From CAYJPA01 sp964371945 (GTDB taxonomy: Bacteria; Chloroflexota; Chloroflexia; Thermomicrobiales; UBA6265), in NCBI GenBank assembly GCA_964371945.1, contig CAYJPA010000067.1:1-33492 (forward strand): DNA of 33,492 nucleotides, read 5' to 3'. Shown here piece after piece: positions 23,565 through 30,828 of this stretch (positions are counted from its first letter, which is position 1; each line of letters begins with the position of its first letter). Below the pieces are notes generated by a model that ran no database searches, was not told where the DNA came from, and saw nothing but the letters and a program-made list of their open reading frames with translations. A program made the translations under genes and the position numbers.

Positions 23565-24014
23565 CTATTGCATTGGGCCGCTCGGTTTTGAATGAACTGA
23601 TATCCGACCATCGAGTTGAATTGTGACGGTATCGCCGGAATTGATTCGATTTCGTTCCGATTCGTCGACTACGAGAATGGGGATTGGGCGTTCGTAAAGT
23701 TCGTCGCCGAGGATCGAGCCGAGGCCGATGATCGGGTCGATCCGCGAGGTGATCACCGCCGCAGGCGCGAAACCGTTGCGGATCGATTCAAGAAAGACCC
23801 CGCTGGCTGAGCACGATCCCCGTCCATGAGGAATGACGAGAACACGACCAGCGACGGTTTGACCCGAGAGCGGATGACGGCGGTCGATGATCTCGCCGGT
23901 TGTCGGATCGAGCCCGCCCCAGAAGCTAAGCGGTTCGGCGGCGACCGCGGCGACTCCTGAGAGCTCTCCGGGAACGATGACGACGGTTGCCTGGATTTCA
24001 ATCAGTTCGCCCAT
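23565..24014 (-). CDS. AcnX-type dehydratase, small subunit (DUF126)
   Basis: A 149-aa aconitase-X swivelling-domain subunit. 'LSFWGGLDPTTGEIIDRRHPLSGQTVAGRVLVIPHGRGSCSASGVFLESIRNGFAPAAVI' is the DUF126 core; the G-R-G-S-C-S-x-S loop holds the conserved serine. The ATG at 24014 overlaps the end of the large-subunit gene by 13 bp, with GAGG seven nt upstream, so translation is coupled. Two-subunit AcnX enzymes are known as phosphomevalonate dehydratase (archaea) or cis-3-hydroxy-L-proline dehydratase (bacteria). Neighbours do not settle which this is. Confidence 0.9.
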   Translation of the reverse strand: MGELIEIQATVVIVPGELSGVAAVAAEPLSFWGGLDPTTGEIIDRRHPLSGQTVAGRVLVIPHGRGSCSASGVFLESIRNGFAPAAVITSRIDPIIGLGSILGDELYERPIPILVVDESERNRINSGDTVTIQLDGRISVHSKPSGPMQ

Positions 24015-25273
24015 GGACCGTCCTCGATTACAACGCGGCCCGCGACGGCCGACGCGACGCAGTCTTCGGTCGAGCCGTAAACGGATTGGGCACCGATCAA
24101 TCCAGGGGCATAGTGAGCGTACTTCGCGGAGTTGGTCATCAGGACACGTGCGTTCTTCCTTACGAGCGGCGCGACCAAGATGCAGGTGTCGGCTGTGACC
24201 TTCGCGCCGAATGTTTCCAACACCTCGAGGTCTCCGGATTTGGCGAGAAGTTGTCTGACGGCGCGGCTGGTGGTCACGAAGACCTCGACATTGCCGGAAG
24301 CGCGGCGACCGGACATGAGGCGGGCCAGCGACCGGCATTCGCCCAGACTGCAGTGTGGACTGCCGAAACCGACAACATCCACCTCGCCTGTGCTTGAGGT
24401 CGTGAGCTCGGCCCGTGCATTCCGGAGATCGGCCAGCGCGATATCGATCCTCTTTCGCGGTGATCGCCCGCCAAAGGCGTCGGTTGTGGTTGGCGCTTCC
24501 GGTGTGACTCCGACGAGGTGGAAAAGCGCGACTGATCCGGAAGTCGCGGTTGCGGCAGCCAACGTCTTGAGTTGATCCTCGGTTGGATTGGCGTTCAGTC
24601 CTTCAATGACTGCGACTTCGTCGTCGACCAACTTCCCAACCAGATAGCCAAGTACCGGGTAAAAGTCGTCTCGTTCCGCCATGCCCGGTGGCAGTGAGGG
24701 TAAGCGGAGCAAGATCTGGCCGAGCCGGTGATCGTCAAGGTGCAAACCGGCGGCGGGAACGCGACCGGTCAGCGCGCACGAGATGTCGAGGTAATCGCCG
24801 TATCGGTTGGTGCGTGCGCCGATGACTGAGTTGGCGAAGGCGACCGCGTTGGATTCCGCCCATGCGATCTGCTCGCCGAAGCTCGGTCTGGATCTTGTCT
24901 GGTACGGCGTGCATGTGAATGTCGGTGTAGCGCCCATATCGACATAAGCTTGGCCGAGTCGTCGAGCCTTGCCGGCATATCCAGGTGATTGTCCAAGATC
25001 ACGCCACCGCTCGCGATCGAGTGAGATGACATTGAGCGAAGTCGGCACCCGTACCTTGCCCCCTAAGCGAGCCAAGCGCTCTGCAAACTCGAGACCGGCG
25101 TCGCCTTCATAAATGCAGCCGTCGATGTGGGCGCGGGTGATCGGAAGCAACGAAGTTGCGCCGTAGAGCGGCGCCATGCGAGTCAGGATTCGCATCGCCA
25201 AGGCCGTGGCTTCGCCCAGCTCGCCTGTGAGCATCGATTCTTCTTCAGCTGTCAATTCGATTTCAGGAAGCAT
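24002..25273 (-). CDS. AcnX-type dehydratase, large subunit (DUF521)
   Basis: A 423-aa aconitase-X catalytic subunit. Family features include 'ITRAHIDGCIYEGDAGLEFAERLA', 'RVPTSLNVISLDRERW', 'GATPTFTCTPYQ', 'GEQIAWAESNAVAFANSVIGARTNRYGDYLDISCALTGRVP', and 'VGFGSPHCSLGECRSLARL'. Cysteines in these segments are the likely Fe-S or active-site ligands. No residue I can name separates a mevalonate role from a hydroxyproline role. The start ATG at 25273 has a weak ribosome-binding site. The gene is divergent from the DarA-like gene and forms a two-gene unit with its small subunit. Downstream it converges on leuB, whose LeuCD enzyme is from the same superfamily. Confidence 0.9.
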   Translation of the reverse strand: MLPEIELTAEEESMLTGELGEATALAMRILTRMAPLYGATSLLPITRAHIDGCIYEGDAGLEFAERLARLGGKVRVPTSLNVISLDRERWRDLGQSPGYAGKARRLGQAYVDMGATPTFTCTPYQTRSRPSFGEQIAWAESNAVAFANSVIGARTNRYGDYLDISCALTGRVPAAGLHLDDHRLGQILLRLPSLPPGMAERDDFYPVLGYLVGKLVDDEVAVIEGLNANPTEDQLKTLAAATATSGSVALFHLVGVTPEAPTTTDAFGGRSPRKRIDIALADLRNARAELTTSSTGEVDVVGFGSPHCSLGECRSLARLMSGRRASGNVEVFVTTSRAVRQLLAKSGDLEVLETFGAKVTADTCILVAPLVRKNARVLMTNSAKYAHYAPGLIGAQSVYGSTEDCVASAVAGRVVIEDGPWAN

Positions 25274-25441
25274 GTCTTCTCGTGGATTCGCGCAAGACTA
25301 TCCCCTCGTTCCCATCTATTCAGGTGACCTGGCGCAGGCAATCGGCTTTCAAGAGTTCGACTCGACAGAACGCCTCCACCCCGTTACAAAGTCCGGGGCA
25401 TGGAACGTGCTCGGCCAGAAGCGTTGGAAAGCGGATTTCAC

Positions 25442-25783
25442 ATGAAGCTCGTCGTCGCGATCGTCCAGGATTATGACACCGATCGGCTTTTGCGCGCGAT
25501 CAGCGAAGCGGGGTTGCGCGCCACCAGGATCGCCAGCACTGGAGGTTTTCTACGTATGGGCAACACCACGGTGTTGGCCGGAGTAGAAGATGACCAGGTA
25601 CCGGCGTGTCTTCAGATCTTGCGAGAGGTGTGTGAGCTTCGAACCGAGCGCCCGCCAGATCATATGATTGAGGAGCTTAGCTTCATTGGACCTGGAACGG
25701 TGACCGAGGTGACGATCGGCGGGGCAGTTGTCTTCGTAATTGCCGTTCAGAAGTACATCAGAATCGAGCGACAAACGCCTTGA
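25442..25783 (+). CDS. cyclic-di-AMP receptor, DarA/PstA family
   Basis: A 113-aa PII-like protein (DUF970). 'MKLVVAIVQDYDTDRLLRAISEAGLRATRIASTGGFLRMGNTTVLAGVEDDQV' matches the family closely: the T-G-G-F-L-R-x-G-N-T-T segment forms the c-di-AMP pocket in the trimer. The C-terminal 'GGAVVFVIAVQKYIRIE' is the last beta strand of the fold. Known homologues bind c-di-AMP, but their downstream targets are poorly understood. The ATG at 25442 is chosen because the family starts at MK; a longer in-frame start at 25400 is possible. The gene is monocistronic. An 11-bp palindrome CAGGTGACCTG (25321-25331) lies in the divergent intergenic region. Confidence 0.92.
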   Translation: MKLVVAIVQDYDTDRLLRAISEAGLRATRIASTGGFLRMGNTTVLAGVEDDQVPACLQILREVCELRTERPPDHMIEELSFIGPGTVTEVTIGGAVVFVIAVQKYIRIERQTP

Positions 25784-25809
25784 GCGCCGGGGTCGGCCCG
25801 CCGGCGCTC
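25782..25809. terminator. hairpin between converging darA-like and SWIM genes
   Basis: Perfect 9-bp arms GAGCGCCGG/CCGGCGCTC around a 10-nt loop. The 5' arm includes part of the stop codon of the c-di-AMP receptor gene. It is GC-rich with no U run, and may act for both converging transcripts. Confidence 0.55.
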
Positions 25810-25834
25810 AACGCGAAGCACCTGAGAAGTGATC

Positions 25835-26113
25835 CTAACCCACCGCCGCGGGCTCGATGTCGGGCGCGAAGCGGAGTCCTTCAGGAAGCATCTGGGCCAG
25901 CATCTGCTGGATCGCCATTACATGAGCGCAGGTGCCGACAACGTGAGACTCGAATGTGTGGCAGGTGCAATGCAGGTGGCCGTCGTTGAGCGTCACGATA
26001 TAGTCGTCGTGGCCTCCGCGAAACGAAGCCTTGAATTCGGAAAAGCGAACCCGGTCTGGTTCATTGGCATACCGGTGCGCTTTTTCGATTTTGCCAATCA
26101 TGCTGGAGTTCAT
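25835..26113 (-). CDS. SWIM-type zinc-finger protein
   Basis: A 92-aa protein whose core is a SWIM motif: C49-x-C51-x10-C62-x-H64 in 'HCTCHTFESHVVGTCAHV'. The N-terminal part ('IGKIEKAHRYANEPDRVRFSEFKASFRGGHDDYIVTLNDG') looks like the beta-hairpin front that precedes SWIM zinc sites. SWIM domains usually bind DNA or proteins and mostly occur inside larger proteins; here it is nearly the whole product. The ATG at 26113 has AGGAGG eight nt upstream, a very strong site; a second ATG at 26101 is less good. A TATCTT box (minus strand, 26155-26150) could be its own -10. The structured element at 26182-26245 lies further upstream. Confidence 0.85.
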   Translation of the reverse strand: MNSSMIGKIEKAHRYANEPDRVRFSEFKASFRGGHDDYIVTLNDGHLHCTCHTFESHVVGTCAHVMAIQQMLAQMLPEGLRFAPDIEPAAVG

Positions 26114-26181
26114 GATTTTGGCCTCCTCTTTCGCCGTCTAGTTACCTCAAAGATACAAATCGAGCACGCGCGATGCGTCCC

Positions 26182-26245
26182 AAAAACAAATCAGCACCGT
26201 GATGCTCTCGCATCAGGTGCTGGTCCTCAGGACCTTTTCGTTTTT
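26182..26245. terminator. bidirectional terminator-like element
   Basis: Arms 26192-26198 plus 26200-26205 pair with 26210-26222 (13 bp, one bulged base at 26199). On the minus strand ATTTGTTTTT follows. On the plus strand a second stem (26222-26227 with 26229-26234) is followed by TTTTCGTTTTT. Each strand therefore has a stem followed by a U-rich tail. The GNRA loop appears on the minus strand only. Confidence 0.7.
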
Positions 26246-26260
26246 CACCGGTACACTCAT
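26213..26260 (-). CDS. possible leader peptide within the SWIM upstream RNA
   Basis: A 15-codon frame, MSVPVKNEKVLRTST, with GGAG nine nt upstream. Its TGA stop (26215-26213) lies inside the large terminator stem, so translation would disturb the stem. It is too short to judge as coding by composition, and there is no run of one amino acid. Confidence 0.25.
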   Translation of the reverse strand: MSVPVKNEKVLRTST

Positions 26261-26406
26261 GCTGCGTCACTCCGTGTGAACGACGATGTGAGACCGCGCG
26301 CTGGCCGCGTGCTTCGGTATCTCTTGGGCGCAGTATATCAACGAACTGTGAACGCGCCCAGTCCCAGACGGGTGGAGAGAATGGTCTCGCTGCCGGGACC
26401 GATTGT

Positions 26407-27054
26407 ATGACACTGCCGCCTCGAGCGAGCATCGGAATTCTTGCCGGTGGCAGAAGCGCGCGGATGGGATTCGACAAGGCCTTGATCCGCCTTGATTCGC
26501 TCGGGCCATGTCTGCTTGAACGGACGATTCTTCATGTTGGGTCACTCGCGGATGACGTCTTCGTCGTCGCTTCGAACCGACCGGAGTACGAGCAGTTTGG
26601 AGTCACCGTCCAAGCGGACCTCTATCCAGATGCAGGGGCGCTTGGCGGTATCGGAACGGCTATTAGGCAAGCGAAGCATGATCGCTGTTTGGTCGTTTCT
26701 TGCGATCATCCGTTTTTGAATTCGCTGCTTCTGCGAGCGATGGTTGAGCATCAAGGCGAATGGGACGCTCTGATACCCGTTTTGCCCGGCGAAAGCCGGC
26801 AGGGCGGGATGACGATACGCCAGACACTTCACGCCGTTTATACAAAGCGCTGTTTGCCTGCAATCGAGACAGCGATAAGGAAGGGCTGGCTTCAAACAGT
26901 CGGGTTTCTGTCAGCGGTCAAAGTCAAGGAAATCGGGCTAGACGAGATTTTGGCGCTCGATCCCGACTTGAGATCGTTCCTCAGCGTGAATACACCCGAA
27001 GACCTGGAACGTTGCCGGCGCTGGATCGCGGCCTCACGGCCGGAGCTTCGATAG
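26407..27054 (+). CDS. mobA: molybdenum cofactor guanylyltransferase
   Basis: A 215-aa nucleotidyltransferase that joins GMP to molybdopterin to give the guanine dinucleotide form of the cofactor. The GTP-binding signature is LAGGRSARMGFDK (12-24), the magnesium-binding aspartate is D100 in 'VVSCDHPFL', and 'DAGALGGIGTAI' and 'FLSVNTPEDL' (an N-T-P-x-D motif) are typical MobA blocks. It is a lone gene: no moa or moe genes or molybdoenzyme are present in the window. The start ATG at 26407 has only a weak GGGA upstream. Confidence 0.93.
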   Translation: MTLPPRASIGILAGGRSARMGFDKALIRLDSLGPCLLERTILHVGSLADDVFVVASNRPEYEQFGVTVQADLYPDAGALGGIGTAIRQAKHDRCLVVSCDHPFLNSLLLRAMVEHQGEWDALIPVLPGESRQGGMTIRQTLHAVYTKRCLPAIETAIRKGWLQTVGFLSAVKVKEIGLDEILALDPDLRSFLSVNTPEDLERCRRWIAASRPELR

Positions 27055-27113
27055 GTTGAAGTGTTTTTCCGTTCGGGTGTCGAAGAGGGTTCCGACTTCC
27101 TCTATACTGATTC

Positions 27114-27569
27114 GTGGGCACTGAGCGATCGGATGGCAGTGTGACGTACAGAAAAACAGACGAAACTGCACAGCCAATCGAGGGGCAACTCAGCGGATTT
27201 GAACGGTTCCGGCTTTCTTGGCGACTGTTCCGCGATGATCGGGTGCCGACCTGGATGAAGGCCCTGGTTCCGCTAGTGGCGATGGTTTATGTGCTCGCCC
27301 CGATCGATCTCATTCCCGATCTGATGCTTGGTCTCGGGCAGCTCGATGACTTAAGTGTGATCGGAATCGCAGTTTTCACTATGACCAAACTGCTGCCCAA
27401 ACTTGCGCCACGAGACATCACCGATGAGCACCTGGCCGAAATGCGCGGAAGTCGTCAGCGGCGTGAGAATCGAGAGAACGTCATCGACACCACATTTAGA
27501 CTTGTCGACGAACCGGCGCAAGATGCCCGGCGACAAAGCCTCGACAACATCCAGGAGACACGAGCGTGA
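27114..27569 (+). CDS. DUF1232 (YkvA-like) membrane protein
   Basis: A 151-aa protein with the DUF1232 core at residues about 38-80: 'DDRVPTWMKALVPLVAMVYVLAPIDLIPDLMLGLGQLDDLSVI'. The Y-x-x-x-P-x-D-L-I-P-D motif is the family hallmark; the function is unknown. One or two hydrophobic segments indicate membrane association. The C-terminal third is charged. The GTG start at 27114 lies only 5 nt after a TATACT box (27103-27108), with no ribosome-binding site, so a leaderless mRNA is possible; an alternative GTG is at 27141. Its stop overlaps the next start (GTGA), so the two are co-translated. Confidence 0.82.
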   Translation: MGTERSDGSVTYRKTDETAQPIEGQLSGFERFRLSWRLFRDDRVPTWMKALVPLVAMVYVLAPIDLIPDLMLGLGQLDDLSVIGIAVFTMTKLLPKLAPRDITDEHLAEMRGSRQRRENRENVIDTTFRLVDEPAQDARRQSLDNIQETRA

Positions 27570-27916
27570 GTTCCACAACGCCCCCATCGAAACGCCCGAA
27601 TGCTGGTGCGCCGGTCAAGCGAAACGACAAGTCGAGCGCGAGGGTGACCCGAGCTCGCGTTCAAGCGATGGAATCCCGGGCAACGGCAACCGTGCTCGAG
27701 CCGTTTTCGGTGGCCGACCCTGATGCTGGAGTGGTTACCGTGCCATCTGGTGGCCGCACCGCGGCCTCAATGCCGCGCCGGAAACCCGCCGTCAAAACCT
27801 ACACAATCTCTCGAGCACTTGAGTACAGCTTCATCCGCGCGGACTTGCGGCGGCTCATCATTACAGCAAGTGCCTTGTTCGTCATCATGATCATCATGCT
27901 GTTTATCCTGGATTAA
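27566..27916 (+). CDS. small tail-anchored membrane protein, unknown function
   Basis: A 116-aa protein. Residues 1-85 are Lys/Arg/Ser/Pro-rich and probably disordered. The C-terminal part 'RALEYSFIRADLRRLIITASALFVIMIIMLFILD' has one membrane helix at about 93-115, with basic residues just before it, so the N-terminus should be cytoplasmic. No family is recognised. GTG start with AGGAG eight nt upstream; it overlaps the DUF1232 gene by 4 bp, so the two products may act together. Confidence 0.78.
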   Translation: MSSTTPPSKRPNAGAPVKRNDKSSARVTRARVQAMESRATATVLEPFSVADPDAGVVTVPSGGRTAASMPRRKPAVKTYTISRALEYSFIRADLRRLIITASALFVIMIIMLFILD

Positions 27917-27949
27917 CCCCGCGTTCGGGGAATGATCACAAAGCAGAAA

Positions 27950-27974
27950 CGGGCCGGCGCAAGGTGCCGGCCCG
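27950..27974 (-). terminator. terminator between converging genes
   Basis: Perfect 9-bp arms CGGGCCGGC/GCCGGCCCG with a 7-nt loop. On the minus strand GTTTCTGCTTTG follows, serving the TPR gene. A smaller stem CCCCG/CGGGG (27917-27930) lies right after the plus-strand gene. Confidence 0.65.
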
Positions 27975-27999
27975 ATCTCGTTCAGATTTCGCTTGTTCA

Positions 28000-28860
28000 C
28001 TAGATTCCTGGTTCTTCCTCGACCACGATCGCATCTTCCTCGAACGTATCGGGCTCGGAATCAGAGCCAGCGTCATCGTCCGTCGAATGCGATGTTTCTT
28101 CCTCATCGACATCCTCATCATCTTCGTCAGTGAAGAGGAAGTCGGCCTCGTCGCGCTGGCGAAGCTGATCGCGATCACGAAGATAGGCGCGCGTGTACGA
28201 AATCTGGCGCGGGAATGAAACCTTGGGACCTAGTTTGGGATCGCGATAGACCTCGCGCAGAATGATCCGAAGGCTCGACGACCCGAGGCCGAGCGCGTAG
28301 ACCTCGTATCGATTGCCATCGGAGATCAACTGCATCAGGCGTTCCGCGGTTTTGGCTTCGATCTCCCCGAGACGCTGTCCACCGACCCGCTCGGCGAAGA
28401 GGCGCTGGCCCTCGACCACGAGCTCGAGCTGCTCACCTGAGGAGACGTCCGCGAGATCTTCGATCGAAACGGGATTGACCAGCTCTGCGACCCAGGTTTT
28501 GCCGACTTCCTCGATGAAGACATTGGTCCGCGGGATGATCGGCTGAGCTTCGGCCTCCGACAGCAGCTGATCCTCGCCGCCATGCTTCCTGCGCAGCAAT
28601 TCAAGACGCTGCAGATTCCGCCGGGCGATCATATTCGCCGGATCGATCTTTAAGGCGCTTGAGTAGGCGTCGTAGGACGAGGCGAATCGCTTGACCGCGA
28701 GCAGCGCGCGACCGAGCCGGTTGTAGGCGTCCGCATCTCGAGGAAATCGCTCGAGGAATTTCTCATTCAGCTCGATAGCTTCAAGCCAATTGCCATTGAG
28801 CGCTGAGAGACGAGCTTCTTCAACCAGTTGCCGGCGAGATTTCGGTTTTGTATCCGTCAC
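28000..28860 (-). CDS. tetratricopeptide-repeat protein with acidic tail
   Basis: A 286-aa soluble protein. Residues about 12-90 hold two TPR-like helix pairs ('EARLSALNGNWLEAIELNEKFLERFPRDADAYNRLGRALLAVKRFASSYDAYSSALKIDPANMIARRNLQRL'). The middle part (about 105-225) is a folded region I do not recognise ('GNRYEVYALGLGSSSLRIILREVYRDP'). The last 50 residues are very acidic (Asp/Glu runs) and end in a short hydrophobic tip. TPRs mediate protein contacts; the partner is unknown. The start is GTG at 28860, with GGGG five nt upstream, 76 bp after miaB on the same strand. Confidence 0.85.
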   Translation of the reverse strand: MTDTKPKSRRQLVEEARLSALNGNWLEAIELNEKFLERFPRDADAYNRLGRALLAVKRFASSYDAYSSALKIDPANMIARRNLQRLELLRRKHGGEDQLLSEAEAQPIIPRTNVFIEEVGKTWVAELVNPVSIEDLADVSSGEQLELVVEGQRLFAERVGGQRLGEIEAKTAERLMQLISDGNRYEVYALGLGSSSLRIILREVYRDPKLGPKVSFPRQISYTRAYLRDRDQLRQRDEADFLFTDEDDEDVDEEETSHSTDDDAGSDSEPDTFEEDAIVVEEEPGI

Positions 28861-28886
28861 GTTTTCCCCTTCATCCTACTTCTCGA

Positions 28887-28903
28887 GACGCCGATGCGGC
28901 GTC
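28887..28903 (-). other. stem-loop between miaB and the TPR gene
   Basis: Perfect 7-bp arms GACGCCG/CGGCGTC with a 3-nt loop and no U run. It lies in the 76-bp spacer and is likely an mRNA-processing or partial-termination element. Confidence 0.4.
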
Positions 28904-28936
28904 GACCGAGTCAACTTATTCGTCTTTGCGAGGTCG

Positions 28937-30295
28937 TTAGCGAGGTGCCCCGACGGCCTCCCCGATGAGATACCAGGGACTCGCGTGTGTAATGTGGGTG
29001 TCGATAATCTTGCCCAGAAGATTGCGTTCATCTTCGATATGGACAAGCGCATTGCCACGTGTGCGGCCTGACCATTTGCCCTTCTGATGCTTGTCGACGA
29101 GCACTTCGTATTGCTCGCCGACCCGGAGAAGATTGCGCTCCGTCAGCAATCGCTCTTGGAGCTGCTCGACAGCCTGATGTCGTCTGTGCTTCTCCTCCAT
29201 CGGGACGTCGTCCTCCCAACGGGCGGAGAGCGTTCCAGGTCGCGGAGAGTACATAGCCACGTGAACTTTGTCACAACCGACATCCTGGAGAAGTCTGAGG
29301 GTGTTTTCGAACTGCACCGCGGTTTCGCCAGGGAACCCGACGATGATATCCGTGGCAACCGTGGCATCTGGCATCCGCGAACGTGTGTACGCGATCCGCT
29401 CTTGCCATACGTCAGCCGTGTATGTGCGGCGCATGCGCTTGAGAACGTCGTTGTCGCCGGCTTGTACTGGGAGGTTCATGTGCTCGCAAACAGATGGTAG
29501 ATCTGCCATCGCGTCGATGATCTCGTCAGACATGTATTTTGGATGGGATGTCAAGAAGCGCAGCCGGTCCAGTCCTGGGATTTTGTCGACTTCCGCCAGC
29601 AACTTGGCGAGGCTAGGCTTGTCGGGCAAATCGTGACCGTAGGCATTGACAGTCTGACCAAGCAGCGTAATGTCACGCACTCCCTGCGCGACCAGTTGTT
29701 CGACTTCTCGAATGATCTCGGCCATCGGGCGGCTTCGTTCACGTCCGCGGCGATAAGGGACGATGCAGTACGCGCAGACAAAGTTGCAACCGTAGATGAT
29801 AGGCACATGAGCGCTGACCCTGCCGTCAGTCTCTTCATCCACATAGTAGTGAGGGAGTTGGGCGAGATCATCATCCAGCTCGGCGAGCTCTGGCACAACC
29901 TGCTCAAGTTTTCCAAAATCGGATGGATCGAAGAAGAGATCGACGTGGGGGAAGCGCTTCAACAGCGCCTCTTGTTGGTTCGTCACCATGCAACCCGTCA
30001 GCACCAATGACATGCCGGGCTTTTCGCGCTTGAGCCGCATGAGGTGATTCAGCTTGCCCGAGACCTTGTCTTCGGCCGCCTGGCGCACCACGCACGAGTT
30101 GAGAACGACGATATCTGCTTCTTGTTCGTCGTCGGTCGGGCTGTACCCAACTTCCTGGAGCATGGCGGCAACCTTGGAGCTATCCGCTTCATTCATCTGG
30201 CAACCGATTGTCCACAGATGGAACTGCTTGCCATTCGGCGCGAGGCGCGAAGGCGAAGTCACTGGATGAAGTGGAATCACCGGCTTGATCGTCAC
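28937..30295 (-). CDS. miaB: tRNA (N6-isopentenyl adenosine(37)-C2)-methylthiotransferase MiaB
   Basis: A 452-aa radical-SAM methylthiotransferase. The N-terminal UPF0004 domain supplies the auxiliary Fe-S ligands C32, C68 and C102. The radical-SAM cluster is C170-x3-C174-x2-C177 ('GCNFVCAYCIVPYRRGRERSR'). The C-terminal TRAM domain (about 380-445) binds tRNA. 'LLGQTVNAYG' and 'FLTSHPKYMSDEIIDAM' favour MiaB over the related RimO and MtaB. It adds a methylthio group to i6A37 of tRNAs reading UNN codons, including tRNA-Phe. The start is GTG, with GAGGG six nt upstream. Confidence 0.94.
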   Translation of the reverse strand: MTIKPVIPLHPVTSPSRLAPNGKQFHLWTIGCQMNEADSSKVAAMLQEVGYSPTDDEQEADIVVLNSCVVRQAAEDKVSGKLNHLMRLKREKPGMSLVLTGCMVTNQQEALLKRFPHVDLFFDPSDFGKLEQVVPELAELDDDLAQLPHYYVDEETDGRVSAHVPIIYGCNFVCAYCIVPYRRGRERSRPMAEIIREVEQLVAQGVRDITLLGQTVNAYGHDLPDKPSLAKLLAEVDKIPGLDRLRFLTSHPKYMSDEIIDAMADLPSVCEHMNLPVQAGDNDVLKRMRRTYTADVWQERIAYTRSRMPDATVATDIIVGFPGETAVQFENTLRLLQDVGCDKVHVAMYSPRPGTLSARWEDDVPMEEKHRRHQAVEQLQERLLTERNLLRVGEQYEVLVDKHQKGKWSGRTRGNALVHIEDERNLLGKIIDTHITHASPWYLIGEAVGAPR

Positions 30296-30571
30296 AGGAG
30301 GCCCTCTTGAGCACGAAATAGCGTGGAGCCCGACGATCCAGTCGACACACGCGCAAAGCGCGGCGAGGCACGGGCAGCCACAACCTGCAAGTGTACACGA
30401 TTGGCCGTTTTGGTCCCTGTGACGAAGTGGTCACGATTTGAGTCCGAGGTTGAAGCTAACTGACGGCATCGCTCAGGTCGAGTCGGTTCGTTAAATTGCT
30501 TACCCGCTAGTGAGCGCTCCTGAATCGTTGACGCGGAGGAACTTAATTCCTTTGCATGGTGGCGCCGTGTA

Positions 30572-30627
30572 CGGACAGCATGTCCGGAATCGGACAGTTC
30601 TACGGGTGTGTATGGACACTGCGTCCG
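30572..30627. promoter_or_regulatory. operator-like array of CGGACA/TGTCCG half-sites
   Basis: CGGACA (30572-30577), 3 bp, TGTCCG (30581-30586), 4 bp, CGGACA (30591-30596). Then a degenerate copy TGGACA-CTG-CGTCCG (30613-30627) repeats the same 3-bp spacing. It lies 28 bp upstream of the -35 of the next gene, inside the 533-bp gap between miaB and the dual-Cys-module gene. The regulator is unknown. Confidence 0.55.
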
Positions 30628-30655
30628 AATCCCCATCAGAATTGCGTATGTCTGA

Positions 30656-30685
30656 TAGACAAGACTCCGGCATGGCTGCTACAAT
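30656..30685 (+). promoter_or_regulatory. candidate promoter of the dual-Cys-module gene
   Basis: TAGACA (30656-30661), 18-nt spacer, TACAAT (30680-30685). The -35 box forms half of a further palindrome, TGTCT-GAT-AGACA (30649-30661). The predicted leader is about 135 nt to the TTG start. The rest of the 30296-30828 gap holds only short stems (30350-30362, 30419-30434) and no gene I can support. Confidence 0.55.
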
Positions 30686-30828
30686 CCATCGGTAACACGA
30701 CGATCTGTTTTGACGAGATGACAGTAATGGTCGCCTGTGACGTGCGGTCCAAGGCTGTACCGGTGTTGACTCGTCCGGCAGATTTGAGCGTCGTCCCTGA
30801 CAACGGGGTCAATCAAGGGGAGTCCGCG

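Larger units (their letters stand above)
26182..26325 (-). ncRNA. candidate small RNA or attenuated leader upstream of the SWIM gene
   Basis: Minus-strand reading: an extended -10 (TGA-TATACT, 26340-26332) would start RNA near 26325. It is followed by a possible 15-codon ORF, then a GGTCC/GGACC hairpin, then a 13-bp stem with one bulge and a GAGA tetraloop, and finally ATTTGTTTTT. That is the layout of a roughly 140-nt terminated RNA. It could be a free small RNA or an attenuated leader of the SWIM gene 70 nt further on. No known RNA family is recognised, and the -35 is poor. Confidence 0.35.

Noticed and set aside
26114..26406. Molybdenum-cofactor riboswitch upstream of mobA
   Set aside because: The strong stem and GNRA loop are on the opposite strand to mobA, and I cannot match the plus-strand sequence to the Moco motif.
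30418..30434. CRP/FNR-type site TGTGA...TCAC upstream of miaB
   Set aside because: The gap between TGTGA and TCAC is 8, not 6, and there is no supported promoter at the right distance. It is kept only as a short stem.
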